Source: Palsa-465 sp963800475
GTDB lineage: Bacteria; Actinomycetota; Thermoleophilia; Solirubrobacterales; Solirubrobacteraceae
Direction of reading: 5' to 3'
Length of the DNA: 64,000 nucleotides
Assembly (NCBI GenBank): GCA_963800475.1
Contig: CAWDAZ010000003.1
Location: 248,001-312,000 of the forward strand
Below, piece by piece: positions 45,579 through 55,449 of the stretch. Each line of letters starts with the position of its first letter. Position 1 is the stretch's first letter. The notes below the pieces were generated by a model. The model did no database searches, had not been told where the DNA came from, and was given only the letters and a program-made list of their open reading frames with translations. Made by a program: the position numbers and the translations under genes.

Positions 45579-46514
45579 ATGCCATTCAGACCGGACGTTC
45601 TGGTGCTGGGCGGAGGCGGGGTGCTCGGCGAGGCCTGGATGATGGGCGTCCTGTCCGGCCTCGAGGACGCCAACCGGGTCGACATGCGCCGCTGCGAGTA
45701 CTTCGTCGGCACCTCCGCCGGGTCGATCATCGCGGCCCACCTGGTCGCGGGCCGGTCTCCGCGGCGCCCGGATCCGGAGGGCACCAACGGCACCGGGCCA
45801 CCCCAGAGTCCGGAGGAGCCGGCGAGGCGCCTCGGCGCGGCCGGCGCGACCGCGGCGCGGGCGGCCGGCGAGCTCGCGCTCGCTGCGGCCTCGGCGTTCG
45901 CGCCGCTCGCGCTGGGCCTCGCCGCGCCGGGAGGCGCGGTCGCGCGCGCGACGCTGCTGCGGCGTCTCCCCCGCCCGCGTGAGACGCTCGAAGGCCTGCA
46001 CGACCACATCGCCGCGTCCGGGGCGCGGTTCGACGGACGCCTGCGCGTGACCGCCGTGGACCGGCGCTCCGGCCGGCGGGTCGTGTTTGGCAGCCCCCGA
46101 GCACCGACCGCCTCGGTCGCGGACGCGGTCGCGGCCTCGTGCGCGGTACCGTGGCTGTTCGAGCCGGTCGAGATCGGCGGCCGCGAGTACGTCGACGGGG
46201 GTCTATGGAGCGGTACGAACATCGATGCCGCGCCGGCGGGGCGCGGGTCGCTGGTGCTGTGCCTGAACCCGACCGCGAGCCTGCCCGCGACCGGCTCGCT
46301 GCTCGCGATGTTCCGCCGCGTGTCCCGCTCGGCGGCGACCGTCGAGGCGCTGGCGCTGCGCCGCCGCGGGGCGACCGTCCGGACGTTCGGCCCCAGCGCC
46401 GAGTGCGCGGCCGCGATGGGGGTCAACCTGATGGACAGGCGTCGCACCGACCGCGTGCTCGCCGCCGGCTACCGGCAGGGCCTCGAGACCGCATTGTTGG
46501 CGCGGGCGGCGTGA
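45579..46514 (+). CDS. Patatin-like phospholipase (first of two)
   Basis: 311 residues. Ser-Asp catalytic dyad hydrolase: oxyanion loop GGGGVLGEAW, nucleophile elbow GTSAG (FVGTSAGSII) and the dyad DGG in EYVDGGLWSGTN. A Pro/Ala-rich insert of about 70 residues follows the elbow. Patatins cleave acyl esters of phospholipids or lipids. It is followed 163 bp later by a second patatin of the same layout (GVLGxAW, GTSAG, VADAVAASCAxP, YVDGG), indicating a gene duplication. The ATG is 6 nt after a TAGCCT box. Confidence 0.88.
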   Translation: MPFRPDVLVLGGGGVLGEAWMMGVLSGLEDANRVDMRRCEYFVGTSAGSIIAAHLVAGRSPRRPDPEGTNGTGPPQSPEEPARRLGAAGATAARAAGELALAAASAFAPLALGLAAPGGAVARATLLRRLPRPRETLEGLHDHIAASGARFDGRLRVTAVDRRSGRRVVFGSPRAPTASVADAVAASCAVPWLFEPVEIGGREYVDGGLWSGTNIDAAPAGRGSLVLCLNPTASLPATGSLLAMFRRVSRSAATVEALALRRRGATVRTFGPSAECAAAMGVNLMDRRRTDRVLAAGYRQGLETALLARAA

Positions 46515-46677
46515 TCGCCGAGCGCTGCTTCAGGGACGGCGACCCGATCTAGGCCGGTACGCCGACTCGCGCAGCCGGACGCGCCGTGCGAGCGGTCACA
46601 CACCACGGGTTCTCCACAGCCCGATTTCGCGGTTACCCCCGATTGCGGCGTGCGCGCCGACGGCTAGCGTGATGGTC
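46515..46677 (+). promoter_or_regulatory. Intergenic region before the second patatin gene
   Basis: 163 bp without a gene. TAGCGT at 46665-46670 lies 7 nt before the ATG at 46678, giving the second patatin its own promoter. No hairpin terminator for the first gene is evident. Confidence 0.4.
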
Positions 46678-47766
46678 ATGAAGGTTGGTCTCGTGCTCGG
46701 AGCCGGCGGAGTGCTTGGTGGGGCGTGGCTGGTCGGGGGGATGCACGCGCTCGCCGAGGAAACGGGCTGGGATCCGGGGAGCGCGGATCAGATCGTCGGC
46801 ACCTCCGCGGGAGCGATGGTGGCCGGACTGTCCGCCTCTGGAGTGCCTCCGTGGTTCATGGTCGCGCACTCGGCAGGTGAGACGGACGAGATCGACTCCG
46901 CGGAGGATCCGGACGGCTCGAGCCGCTCGGCGGGCGCCGTGTACCGCCTGCACCGGGGCATGCCCGCGCTCGGACCTGGCTCTTGGCGGCTCGCGCTGGC
47001 GTCGCTTGCAAGGCCGTACCGCTACTCCCCCGCCGCGATGCTCGCCGGCTGGCTTCCGCACGGCCTGATCTCCTCCGAGCCGCTCAAGCAGACGATCCGC
47101 CGTGTCGCCGGTGACGACTGGCCGCCACATCCGGGCCTTTGGATCATGGCCTGCGACCTCCAGCGAGGCGAGCGCGTCGCGTTCGGCCGCCAGGGCGCCC
47201 CGCGCGCCCCGCTCGCCGACGCCGTCGCGGCTTCGTGCGCGATCCCCGGGTTCTACCGGCCGGTCGAGATCGACGGGCGCAGGTACGTCGACGGCGGCGT
47301 CGTGTCGACCTCGAACCTCGACGTGCTGGCCGACCAGGGCCTCGACCTCGTGATCTGCATGAACCCGACCTCCTCGCTGCATGCGCCCCAGCCGCGCACG
47401 GTGGGCGAGCGCGCCGCGGCGGCCCTGCGCCAGGTGTCCGGCCGGCGGCTCGGCCGCGAGGCGAAGGTCGTCCGCGCCTCGGGAACCGAGGTGCTGCTGA
47501 TCCAGCCGACGATCCATGATCTCGACGCGATGGGCACCAACCTGATGAGCGCCACTCGCCGAGATCAGGTGATCAAGGTGGCGGCGCAGACGGTTGCGGC
47601 CCACATCCGCCAGCCTGACGTCCGCGCTCGGTTGCGCGAGCTGCCGGCCGGCGCGCCGCTGCTGGTGCGCCGCCCGCCGGGCCCGATCACTGCACGCCCA
47701 GCGTTCGAGGACCTCGCGAGCAGCCGGTTCGCGGCCAGCGGCGCCCGGCGCGAGCGCGCCGCCTGA
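46678..47766 (+). CDS. Patatin-like phospholipase (second of two)
   Basis: 362 residues. GAGGVLGGAW, the elbow VGTSAGAMVAG and YVDGGVVSTSNLD give the same Ser-Asp dyad as the upstream paralogue; VADAVAASCA/LADAVAASCAIP segments match closely between the two. This copy has a longer C-terminal extension (about 60 residues) and a different central segment. ATG at 46678 (MKVGLVLGAGG) is the family-like start; GTG and ATG codons 9 and 6 nt upstream are alternatives. It ends 4 nt before the opposite-strand stop of the nitrilase-like gene. Confidence 0.88.
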   Translation: MKVGLVLGAGGVLGGAWLVGGMHALAEETGWDPGSADQIVGTSAGAMVAGLSASGVPPWFMVAHSAGETDEIDSAEDPDGSSRSAGAVYRLHRGMPALGPGSWRLALASLARPYRYSPAAMLAGWLPHGLISSEPLKQTIRRVAGDDWPPHPGLWIMACDLQRGERVAFGRQGAPRAPLADAVAASCAIPGFYRPVEIDGRRYVDGGVVSTSNLDVLADQGLDLVICMNPTSSLHAPQPRTVGERAAAALRQVSGRRLGREAKVVRASGTEVLLIQPTIHDLDAMGTNLMSATRRDQVIKVAAQTVAAHIRQPDVRARLRELPAGAPLLVRRPPGPITARPAFEDLASSRFAASGARRERAA

Positions 47767-47770
47767 TTGG

Positions 47771-49291
47771 TCAGGTTCGGCGGTGCGCAGACCGCCCCTG
47801 CGCGGCCGTGACGCAGCCTGCCCGTCGCCGGTCGACCGGGACCGGGAGATCAGCCACGATCGCCGTCTCGACGTAGTCGTCCTCGAGCGCGTCACCCGAC
47901 CCGGGCGCCAGCTTGCCGCCGGTCGCTCGCAGCGCCGCCCGCCGGGCGTCGGGCGTCACCCAGGGCGCGATCGCCAAGAAGTCGCGCTGGTTTCCGGCGT
48001 AACGCCGGAACTGGGCCTGGTCCTCGGCCGGGATGAAGCGCGAGTTGCCGATGTAGTGGCAACCGCGCCCCCGCAGGCCCCGCTGCGTGATCGCAGTCTG
48101 CCCGTCGAACACGAGGTCGGCGAGGTTGCCGACCATCATCGAGGTGACGTTGTAGTCGAAGCGGACTGACGGATCGGAGACGGCGCGATAGGTGGAGGCC
48201 ATCCACGAGAGCGGCTGCCACTGCTCGATCCCGTTGCCGTCGGGGCCGGTCCATCGCCCGGGGTTCGCCTCGTCCTGGAGCACGATGTTGGCCCCGAGCT
48301 TGTTCAGGCAGCGCATGTAGTAGGTGGCGACGTCCGAGCAAGGGTCCGTTCCGGCCGGCAGGGTCCCGTACTCGAACGCCGGCAGGCTGGTCGCGAACCC
48401 GATCCGCGCCGCGGTGCCCGGCAAGCGAAACGGCCTCAGATTCGCGACCGCGGCGGGCCCGCCGCTCGGCCCCGGCGTGAACCCGATCTCCTGCTCGAGC
48501 GGGGTGAGCGGCACCTTCAGATTGGACGCGACCACGTTGCGCAGCGGCCCGGGGCCGCTGCTGCGCACGTTCCGTGGCCCCCACATGAACACCTGGTTGT
48601 AGACGTCGGGACTCGTCGCCACGTACACGTACGGCGGCGTCGGGTAATCGGGGTCGTGGAACAGCGCGATATCCGCCGGATCCGTGGAGACGCGGAACGG
48701 GGCCTGGTCGTTGGACGCCACCAAGTAGATCCCGTAGCGGCGCGCCAGGTCGGAGAACGTCTGCATGAACCCCCTGACCAGCGTGTCGGTCTCGGCCACC
48801 CACGTCCCGGTGAGCGGGCCGAGCATCGGGAAGCGCGTCCGGTACGCGGCGATCTGCGGCGCGTACGCAGTGCCCAGCTCGCCCAGTGCGACGAGCGTCT
48901 GGCAGGGCGCGGCCTGTCCCTCGCAGCCAGGCGCCCCCTTCCGGGCGATCACATTTCGCGCCACCGTCCCACGCGAACCGGTCGCCAACGTCATCAGCCC
49001 CGTGTCCTCGTTGAACGCGACTACGTTGGGCCGGCCGCGAGCGAGGTGGGGCACGACGTACTCGCGGATCAGGCATTCGATCTTGGTCCTGAACGTGGCG
49101 TAGGTGGCGACGTTCGTGACGTCCTGCTTGAACTGCATCGCGAACACCCTCGGCGCCCGGCGAAGGGGGTCCAGTGCGAGGATCGGCGGGCGCTCGTCGG
49201 CGGCCCGGGTCGCTTGGCACTGCGCGGCGGTCGGTGGCGCCGGCATCGTGGCCGCCGCGGCCGCAGCAAGCGCCGCTACAGCGAGCTTCAC
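47771..49291 (-). CDS. Exported carbon-nitrogen hydrolase-like protein with altered nucleophile
   Basis: 506 residues with a short Sec-type signal peptide. The core resembles the nitrilase superfamily: Glu95 in VVAFNEDTGL, a Lys in the ASNLKVPLTPLEQE segment (Lys259), and RIGFATSLPAFEYG followed by YMRCLNKLGANIVLQDEAN, where nitrilases have the nucleophile Cys. Here that position is Ser302. Substrate and activity are unknown; Ser at this place usually abolishes or changes catalysis. It overlaps the amine oxidase stop by 4 bp (GTGA), so the two exported proteins are co-produced. The family assignment is moderate. Confidence 0.6.
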   Translation of the reverse strand: MKLAVAALAAAAAATMPAPPTAAQCQATRAADERPPILALDPLRRAPRVFAMQFKQDVTNVATYATFRTKIECLIREYVVPHLARGRPNVVAFNEDTGLMTLATGSRGTVARNVIARKGAPGCEGQAAPCQTLVALGELGTAYAPQIAAYRTRFPMLGPLTGTWVAETDTLVRGFMQTFSDLARRYGIYLVASNDQAPFRVSTDPADIALFHDPDYPTPPYVYVATSPDVYNQVFMWGPRNVRSSGPGPLRNVVASNLKVPLTPLEQEIGFTPGPSGGPAAVANLRPFRLPGTAARIGFATSLPAFEYGTLPAGTDPCSDVATYYMRCLNKLGANIVLQDEANPGRWTGPDGNGIEQWQPLSWMASTYRAVSDPSVRFDYNVTSMMVGNLADLVFDGQTAITQRGLRGRGCHYIGNSRFIPAEDQAQFRRYAGNQRDFLAIAPWVTPDARRAALRATGGKLAPGSGDALEDDYVETAIVADLPVPVDRRRAGCVTAAQGRSAHRRT

Positions 49292-50796
49292 AGCGCCGCG
49301 AGCACCTCCGCCGCTGCGCGTTCACCGGAGCGCACGGCGCCGTCCATGTAGCCGTTCCAGTAGTCGGAGGTCTCGCTCCCGGCCCAGTGGATCCTCCCCA
49401 CCGCGGCCCGGATCGCCGGCCCGTAGTCGAGCAGCACCCCCGGAGCCGTGAACCCGACGTAGCACCCGCGCGTCCACGGCTCGGCCGACCAGTTCATCTC
49501 GACGTACTGGCGCGGGCTCCGCGCCTCCGCTCCGAAGTAGGTCGCGAAGTTGTCGAGCACCGCGGCCTTTCGCGCCGCCGGTGAGAGCTGGGCTGCTCGC
49601 CTGGCGTCCTGCCCCTCGATGAAGCCGAGCATCACCCCGGGAGTCCCGTCGGGAGGCGAGTTGTCGAAGGTGATCTTGACCGGCCCGGTGAGTGACACCG
49701 CCTGCCCCGTGAGCCCCTTATCGCGCCAGAACGGCCGGTCGTAGATCGCCTCGCACTTGATGACGCTCCCTTGCGGGTAGCGCTGGGTGAGCTGCGCCCG
49801 CATCCAGGGCAGGTCGGGCTCGTACCGGATCAGCGCAGTCAGCGACGGCGGGCCCGTGACGATCACGTGCTTCGCGGCGATCTTGAGCTGGTCGGTCGTG
49901 ACCCTCACGCCAGAGCGAGTCTGGGCGATCATGCGCACCGGCTGCTCGAGCAGCACCCGCCGCCCGAGCCGAGCCGCCAGCTTGATCGAGATCAGCTGCG
50001 AGCCGCCGATCAGCCGCGAGTCCTGGGCGCCTCCGGCGGTGCTGAACAGGCGGTTGATGTCGGGGGCGGTCGTCTCGTTCGTGCCCGATGCCGTGTAGAA
50101 GACCGCGAACAGCAGCGAGACGTCTCGAGGCTCGGCGGCGAAAACCGCGGCGATGCCGACGTTGAAGAGCGCCTTCCCCTCGGGGCTGGCCAGGTTGTCC
50201 TGCTCCCAGGTGTCGAGCGTCTGGCTGTCCCAGGCGGTCGCGTTGGCCGCTGTCCACGGCGCCTTGACCCGAATCGTGCCGGCCATCTGGTTGATCTGGA
50301 GGATTGCCTTCTCGGCGTCGGCGGCCGCGGTCGGGTCGGGCGGTACCGGCCCGAGCGGACCCGTCGCCGAATAGGGCGTGAGCAGGCCGTTGGCGTAGTA
50401 GACGTTGTTGCCGTTGTTGTAGGTCTTGAACGTGCCGATGCCCAGCTCCTTGGCCAGGGCGACCACGTGGTCCTGGGTCGGGCCGACCCACTCACCGCCG
50501 ACCTCGATCACCTTACCGCCGCTGAGCTGGTGGTTGAGCGTGCGCCCACCAACCCGGTCTCGGGCCTCGAGCACGAGCACCGATCGGCCGTGGGCGACGA
50601 GCGTGCGTGCCGCAGTCAGCCCGGAAAGACCGGCGCCCACCACGACCACGTCGGCGCGGCGGCCGGGCGCGGGCCGCCGCGGTCGGGCCTCAGCGCCCTG
50701 TGCGACCACCGTGGCAGCCGCCGCCCCGGCGCCCGCTGATTTGATCAGTGAGCGCCGGGTTATGGACCCCGGTTCGCGTCCCCCAGCGTCATCCAT
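49288..50796 (-). CDS. Tat-exported FAD-dependent amine oxidase
   Basis: 502 residues. A twin-arginine signal (TRRSLIKSAGAGAAAATVV) followed by a GxGxxG FAD motif (VVVVGAGLSGLTAARTL), the second dinucleotide-binding motif GGRTLNHQLSGG, IEVGGEWVGPTQ and the C-terminal GRIHWAGSETSDYWNGYMDGAVRSG typical of monoamine/flavin amine oxidases. It oxidises an amine to an imine/aldehyde outside the membrane. It starts 6 nt after a TAGGTT box at 50803-50808. The downstream partner is a secreted nitrilase-like protein, so a joint pathway for an aromatic or aliphatic amine is plausible. Confidence 0.9.
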   Translation of the reverse strand: MDDAGGREPGSITRRSLIKSAGAGAAAATVVAQGAEARPRRPAPGRRADVVVVGAGLSGLTAARTLVAHGRSVLVLEARDRVGGRTLNHQLSGGKVIEVGGEWVGPTQDHVVALAKELGIGTFKTYNNGNNVYYANGLLTPYSATGPLGPVPPDPTAAADAEKAILQINQMAGTIRVKAPWTAANATAWDSQTLDTWEQDNLASPEGKALFNVGIAAVFAAEPRDVSLLFAVFYTASGTNETTAPDINRLFSTAGGAQDSRLIGGSQLISIKLAARLGRRVLLEQPVRMIAQTRSGVRVTTDQLKIAAKHVIVTGPPSLTALIRYEPDLPWMRAQLTQRYPQGSVIKCEAIYDRPFWRDKGLTGQAVSLTGPVKITFDNSPPDGTPGVMLGFIEGQDARRAAQLSPAARKAAVLDNFATYFGAEARSPRQYVEMNWSAEPWTRGCYVGFTAPGVLLDYGPAIRAAVGRIHWAGSETSDYWNGYMDGAVRSGERAAAEVLAAL

Positions 50797-50802
50797 GCGA
50801 GA

Positions 50803-50808
50803 AACCTA
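50803..50808 (-). promoter_or_regulatory. Putative -10 box for the amine oxidase operon (TAGGTT)
   Basis: TAGGTT on the minus strand, 6 nt before the ATG at 50796, in the short gap after leuA. Confidence 0.4.
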
Positions 50809-50817
50809 CAGCGAAGC

Positions 50818-52404
<1,587 letters not shown>

Positions 52405-52474
52405 CTCGGTCTGCTCCTTTCTCGAACTGGCTTCTTCTCGGGCTGGTGTGCGGCTACGTGCGGCCGCCGGCGCG

Positions 52475-52528
52475 CTATTCCCCCCGAAGGGGGAGGAGAA
52501 GAAGTCGCAGGTCGAGGCTGAGCGCCAT
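52475..52528 (-). CDS. leuL: leuA leader peptide (leucine attenuator)
   Basis: A 17-residue ORF, MALSLDLRLLLLPLRGE, ending at TAG about 70 nt before leuA. Eight of 17 residues are Leu, four of them consecutive, the hallmark of a leucine leader peptide. Its last codons lie in a CCCCC-TTCG-GGGGG hairpin that also contains the stop. A promoter (TTGTCT-16-TACGCT) places the transcription start at or within a few nucleotides of this ATG, so the peptide is probably translated from a leaderless mRNA. Translation speed through the Leu codons could switch downstream structures that expose the leuA ribosome binding site. Confidence 0.8.
   Translation of the reverse strand: MALSLDLRLLLLPLRGE
52479..52494 (-). 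promoter_or_regulatory. UUCG-tetraloop hairpin in the leuA leader
   Basis: On the minus strand TCCCCC-TTCG-GGGGGA, a 6-bp stem with a very stable UUCG loop, at the 3' end of the leader peptide. A second possible stem GCGGC/GCCGC follows about 10-25 nt later. No T-run follows, so transcription termination is less likely than translational control. Confidence 0.65.
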
Positions 52529-52536
52529 CACCGAAT

Positions 52537-52564
52537 AGCGTACCAGCGGCTGCGTTTGAGACAA
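52537..52564 (-). promoter_or_regulatory. leuA promoter (TTGTCT-16-TACGCT)
   Basis: -35 TTGTCT (52559-52564) and -10 TACGCT (52537-52542) separated by 16 nt, ending 8 nt before the leader ATG. The best sigma70-like promoter in the window. Confidence 0.6.
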
Positions 52565-52761
52565 GGGCGCGCCGGCTCTGTCGCAACTGTGTGAAAAGGC
52601 GCCGTGAGGGTGCCGTTGCGGGGCGATCATCCGCGTGTGCCCGTCCACCACAACCGCACCACTACAAAGCTCGCACGCGCGTCTCGCACGTGTAGCGATC
52701 TGGTGGCCATAGCAACCACAGCGCTACCCGTCCGCGAGAGCGCTCGGCGCTGTTGAGCGAA
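52565..52761. other. Intergenic region between leuA leader and AbiEi-like gene
   Basis: About 200 bp between divergent units with no gene seen. Nothing further is recognisable apart from the leuA promoter at its left side; the AbiEi-like gene has no obvious -10 immediately before its start. Confidence 0.4.
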
Positions 52762-53670
52762 ATGGTTGTTGCGAGCCACTCGGGACGCAAGCTCATCCGC
52801 GTCGGCCGCGGCCAGAACGGCGCGATCCATGGCAAGCAGCTCCGTGCTGCAGGGCTGACACGAGAGGCGATCCGGACCCGAGTCAGGCGAGGCCGGCTGG
52901 TGCGGGTGTTCCAAGACGTCTACGTGATGGGCGATCCCGAGCTGATGCCGCTGGCCCTCCCCAGCGCCGTGCTGCTGTCGCTGGGAGAGGACGCGGTTCT
53001 CAGCCACCGCTCTGCGGCCGCGATCTGGGGTCTCGCCGACCCCGACCCGGAGACCATCCACGTCACGGTCGCGGGCCGCAACCCCAACCCCCGCCCGGGC
53101 GTCCGCGTGCATCGTGTCAAACGCCTCCACCCCACCGACACCACCAGCCGCTCCAACCTCCGCCTCACCTCCCTCGCTCGGACCGCGATCGACTTCGCCG
53201 CGCAGGCGACCGGCGCGGAGCGCCATGATGCGTTCGCCGAGGCTCGCGCGAAGCACCGGCTCACCGACCGAGCGCTCCACGCCGCGCTCGATCGCCTCCC
53301 CCGTAACCACCCCGGCGCCGCGATCGTCAGATCGATGCTGGCGAGCGGAGACACGTATGACCGCTCGAAGGCCGAGCGGATCATGCGGACGCTGTGCCGG
53401 CGGGCCGAGCTCCCGGCGCCGGTCGCCAACACGATGCTCCACGGCTTCCTCGTCGACTTCCTGTGGGCGGACGCGAAGCTGATCGTCGAGGTGGACGGCC
53501 ACGGAACCCACGGCACGCGCCGCGCGTTCGAGAATGACCGGCGGCGCGACCAGATCCACGCCGCGAGGGGCTACGTCGTGATCCGGCTCACCTGGAGACA
53601 GCTTCAGGCCGAGCCCCTTGCGGTGATCGCGAGGCTCGCCCAGGCGCTCGCGCGCCGTCAGGCCGCGTAG
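52762..53670 (+). CDS. AbiEi antitoxin-like/DUF559 endonuclease-fold protein
   Basis: 302 residues from the ATG at 52762 (a TTG 9 nt upstream is an alternative). The N-terminal 90 residues (GAIHGKQLRAAGLTREAIRTRVRRGRLVRVFQDVYV) form a winged-helix region like AbiEi-type antitoxins; the middle DAVLSHRSAAAIWGL is the usual linker motif; the C-terminal part (VDFLWADAKLIVEVDGHGTHG and FENDRRRDQIHAARGYVVIRLTW) is a DUF559/PD-(D/E)XK restriction-like fold with the E-V-D catalytic motif. Such genes are common single-copy accessories in Actinobacteria, with no proven function. No toxin partner (AbiEii-like nucleotidyltransferase) lies next to it. It overlaps the ligase gene convergently by 13 bp. Confidence 0.8.
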   Translation: MVVASHSGRKLIRVGRGQNGAIHGKQLRAAGLTREAIRTRVRRGRLVRVFQDVYVMGDPELMPLALPSAVLLSLGEDAVLSHRSAAAIWGLADPDPETIHVTVAGRNPNPRPGVRVHRVKRLHPTDTTSRSNLRLTSLARTAIDFAAQATGAERHDAFAEARAKHRLTDRALHAALDRLPRNHPGAAIVRSMLASGDTYDRSKAERIMRTLCRRAELPAPVANTMLHGFLVDFLWADAKLIVEVDGHGTHGTRRAFENDRRRDQIHAARGYVVIRLTWRQLQAEPLAVIARLAQALARRQAA

Positions 53671-55430
53671 AGCGCCTCGATCTCCGCCGCGTACTTCTCG
53701 GAGATCGGCCTGCGCTTGAGCTTCATCGTGGGGGTGAGCTCGTCTCCGGCGGGCGCCCAGTCGCAGGGGAGGATCTTGAACCGCTTGATCTGCTCGACCC
53801 GCGAGAGATGGGCGTTGCCCCGCTCGACTCCGGCGCCCACCTCCTCGATCACCGCGGCTTGCGAGGCCATCGCCTCCGCCGAGGAGTCGGGGAGGCCGTG
53901 CTGGGCCGCGAACGCGACGCATGCGTCTGGGTCGAGCACGATCAGCGCGACGTTGTACGGGCGCCCGTCGCCGATCGCGACCGCCTGCCCGATCAGCGGG
54001 CTCCCCTGCTTGAGCTGGGCCTCGATGTTGGCCGGTGACATGTTCTTGCCGCCGGCGTTGATGATCAGCTCCTTCTTGCGGTCGACGATCTTGACGAACC
54101 CGTCGTCGTCGATCTCGGCGATGTCGCCGGTGTGCAGCCAGCCATCGGCGTCGATCGTCTCGGCGGTCTTCTCGGGCTGATTGCGGTAGCCCGCCATCAC
54201 CGTCGCGCCGCGCACGAGCAGCTCACCGTCGTCGGCAAGCCTCGCCTCGACCCCGGAGATCGGCGGCCCGACGGTCCCGAGCCTGAGGTTGTCGTACGGG
54301 ACCAGCGTGGCGATCGAGGTCGTCTCGGACATCCCCCACACCTCGCAGATCGGGATCCCGATTGCCGCGAAGAACTCGAGCACCTCGAGCGGCGACGGGG
54401 CGGCCCCGATCATGTACCACTCGCACCGGTCGAGCCCCAGCTTCGCGCGGATCGCGGCATAGACGGCCTCGTCGGCGGGATCGGGACCGGACCCAGATCT
54501 GGTCTGAACGCGCTCCACCCCCCGGGCCACCGCCTCCCGTGTCCGCTCGTCGAACCCGGCCTCCAGCGCGGCCTTGAGCTTCTCCCAGATGCGCGGCACG
54601 CCGCCGAAGAAGGTCGGACGGCAGTCCGCGACGTGGGCGAACACCTGCGTGACCTCCGGACACGAGGTGACCGTGACTCCCCAGGCCATCTGGGCGTAGT
54701 GGCTGAGGCCGCGGTCGGCGATGTGGGCGTGCGGCAGGAACGAGACGACCATTCCGCCGACGCGCATGTTCCCGGCCGCGTCCACACCGCGGCACTCGGC
54801 GAGCTCGTTGGCATGGGTCAGCTGCACGCCCTTCGGCGGCCCCGTGGTTCCGGAGGTGTAGATCAGCGTGAGCAGATCGTGCGGCTGGACGGCGCGCCAG
54901 TTCGCCTCGAAGTCGAAGTCCGCCGGCGGCTCGTGGACCTCGAGCTCCCTGAACGGCATCGCCCCCTCGGCGGCGCCGTCGACGACGACCAGGTGCTCGA
55001 CCACTCCCGCCTGCTCCGCACCCGCGCGCGCCCGGTGCAGGAACGCGGCCTCGACGACGAACACCCGGTTGCCCGCGTCGTTCAGGAGGTACGCGATCTG
55101 CTCGGGCGAGGACGTGTTGTAGATCGAGAACGGTGTCGCCCCCAGGTGCATCGCGGCGGTGTCGATCAGGTGGAACTCGGGGCGATTGGTGAGCATGAAC
55201 CCGACGGTGTCCCCGCGTCTGACCCCGAGCGCGTGCAGTCCCGCAGCGAGCCGCTCTACGCGGTCGGCGTACTCGGCGAAGGTGATCGACACCCCGTCGC
55301 CGATCGTTCGCAGCGCCACCTGGTCGGGGCGCTCGGCGACCGTGAGCTGGAACGCCTCGCACATAGTCGAGGCGCTGAGCGCGCGAGGCGGCGTGCGCTC
55401 CACCGGACGACTCTGGACCGCGCCCTCCAT
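53658..55430 (-). CDS. Long-chain acyl-CoA synthetase (AMP-forming), FadD15-like
   Basis: 590 residues. ANL-superfamily ligase: P-loop YTSGTTGPPKGV, GMSETTS, DGWLHTGDIAEIDDDG and the hinge/C-domain DRKKELIINAGGKNMSPANIE with the catalytic Lys in PTMKLKRRPI. The large size and LMxxGxxKNxxP region fit long-chain fatty acid CoA ligases of the FadD15 group. It activates fatty acids with ATP and CoA. It starts 6 nt after a TAGGCT box (55437-55442) and overlaps the AbiEi-like gene convergently by 13 bp. Confidence 0.92.
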   Translation of the reverse strand: MEGAVQSRPVERTPPRALSASTMCEAFQLTVAERPDQVALRTIGDGVSITFAEYADRVERLAAGLHALGVRRGDTVGFMLTNRPEFHLIDTAAMHLGATPFSIYNTSSPEQIAYLLNDAGNRVFVVEAAFLHRARAGAEQAGVVEHLVVVDGAAEGAMPFRELEVHEPPADFDFEANWRAVQPHDLLTLIYTSGTTGPPKGVQLTHANELAECRGVDAAGNMRVGGMVVSFLPHAHIADRGLSHYAQMAWGVTVTSCPEVTQVFAHVADCRPTFFGGVPRIWEKLKAALEAGFDERTREAVARGVERVQTRSGSGPDPADEAVYAAIRAKLGLDRCEWYMIGAAPSPLEVLEFFAAIGIPICEVWGMSETTSIATLVPYDNLRLGTVGPPISGVEARLADDGELLVRGATVMAGYRNQPEKTAETIDADGWLHTGDIAEIDDDGFVKIVDRKKELIINAGGKNMSPANIEAQLKQGSPLIGQAVAIGDGRPYNVALIVLDPDACVAFAAQHGLPDSSAEAMASQAAVIEEVGAGVERGNAHLSRVEQIKRFKILPCDWAPAGDELTPTMKLKRRPISEKYAAEIEALYAA

Positions 55431-55436
55431 GCGGAG

Positions 55437-55442
55437 AGCCTA
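55437..55442 (-). promoter_or_regulatory. Putative -10 box for the acyl-CoA ligase gene (TAGGCT)
   Basis: TAGGCT on the minus strand preceded by TG, 6 nt before the ATG at 55430. Confidence 0.4.
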
Positions 55443-55449
55443 CAGCCGG

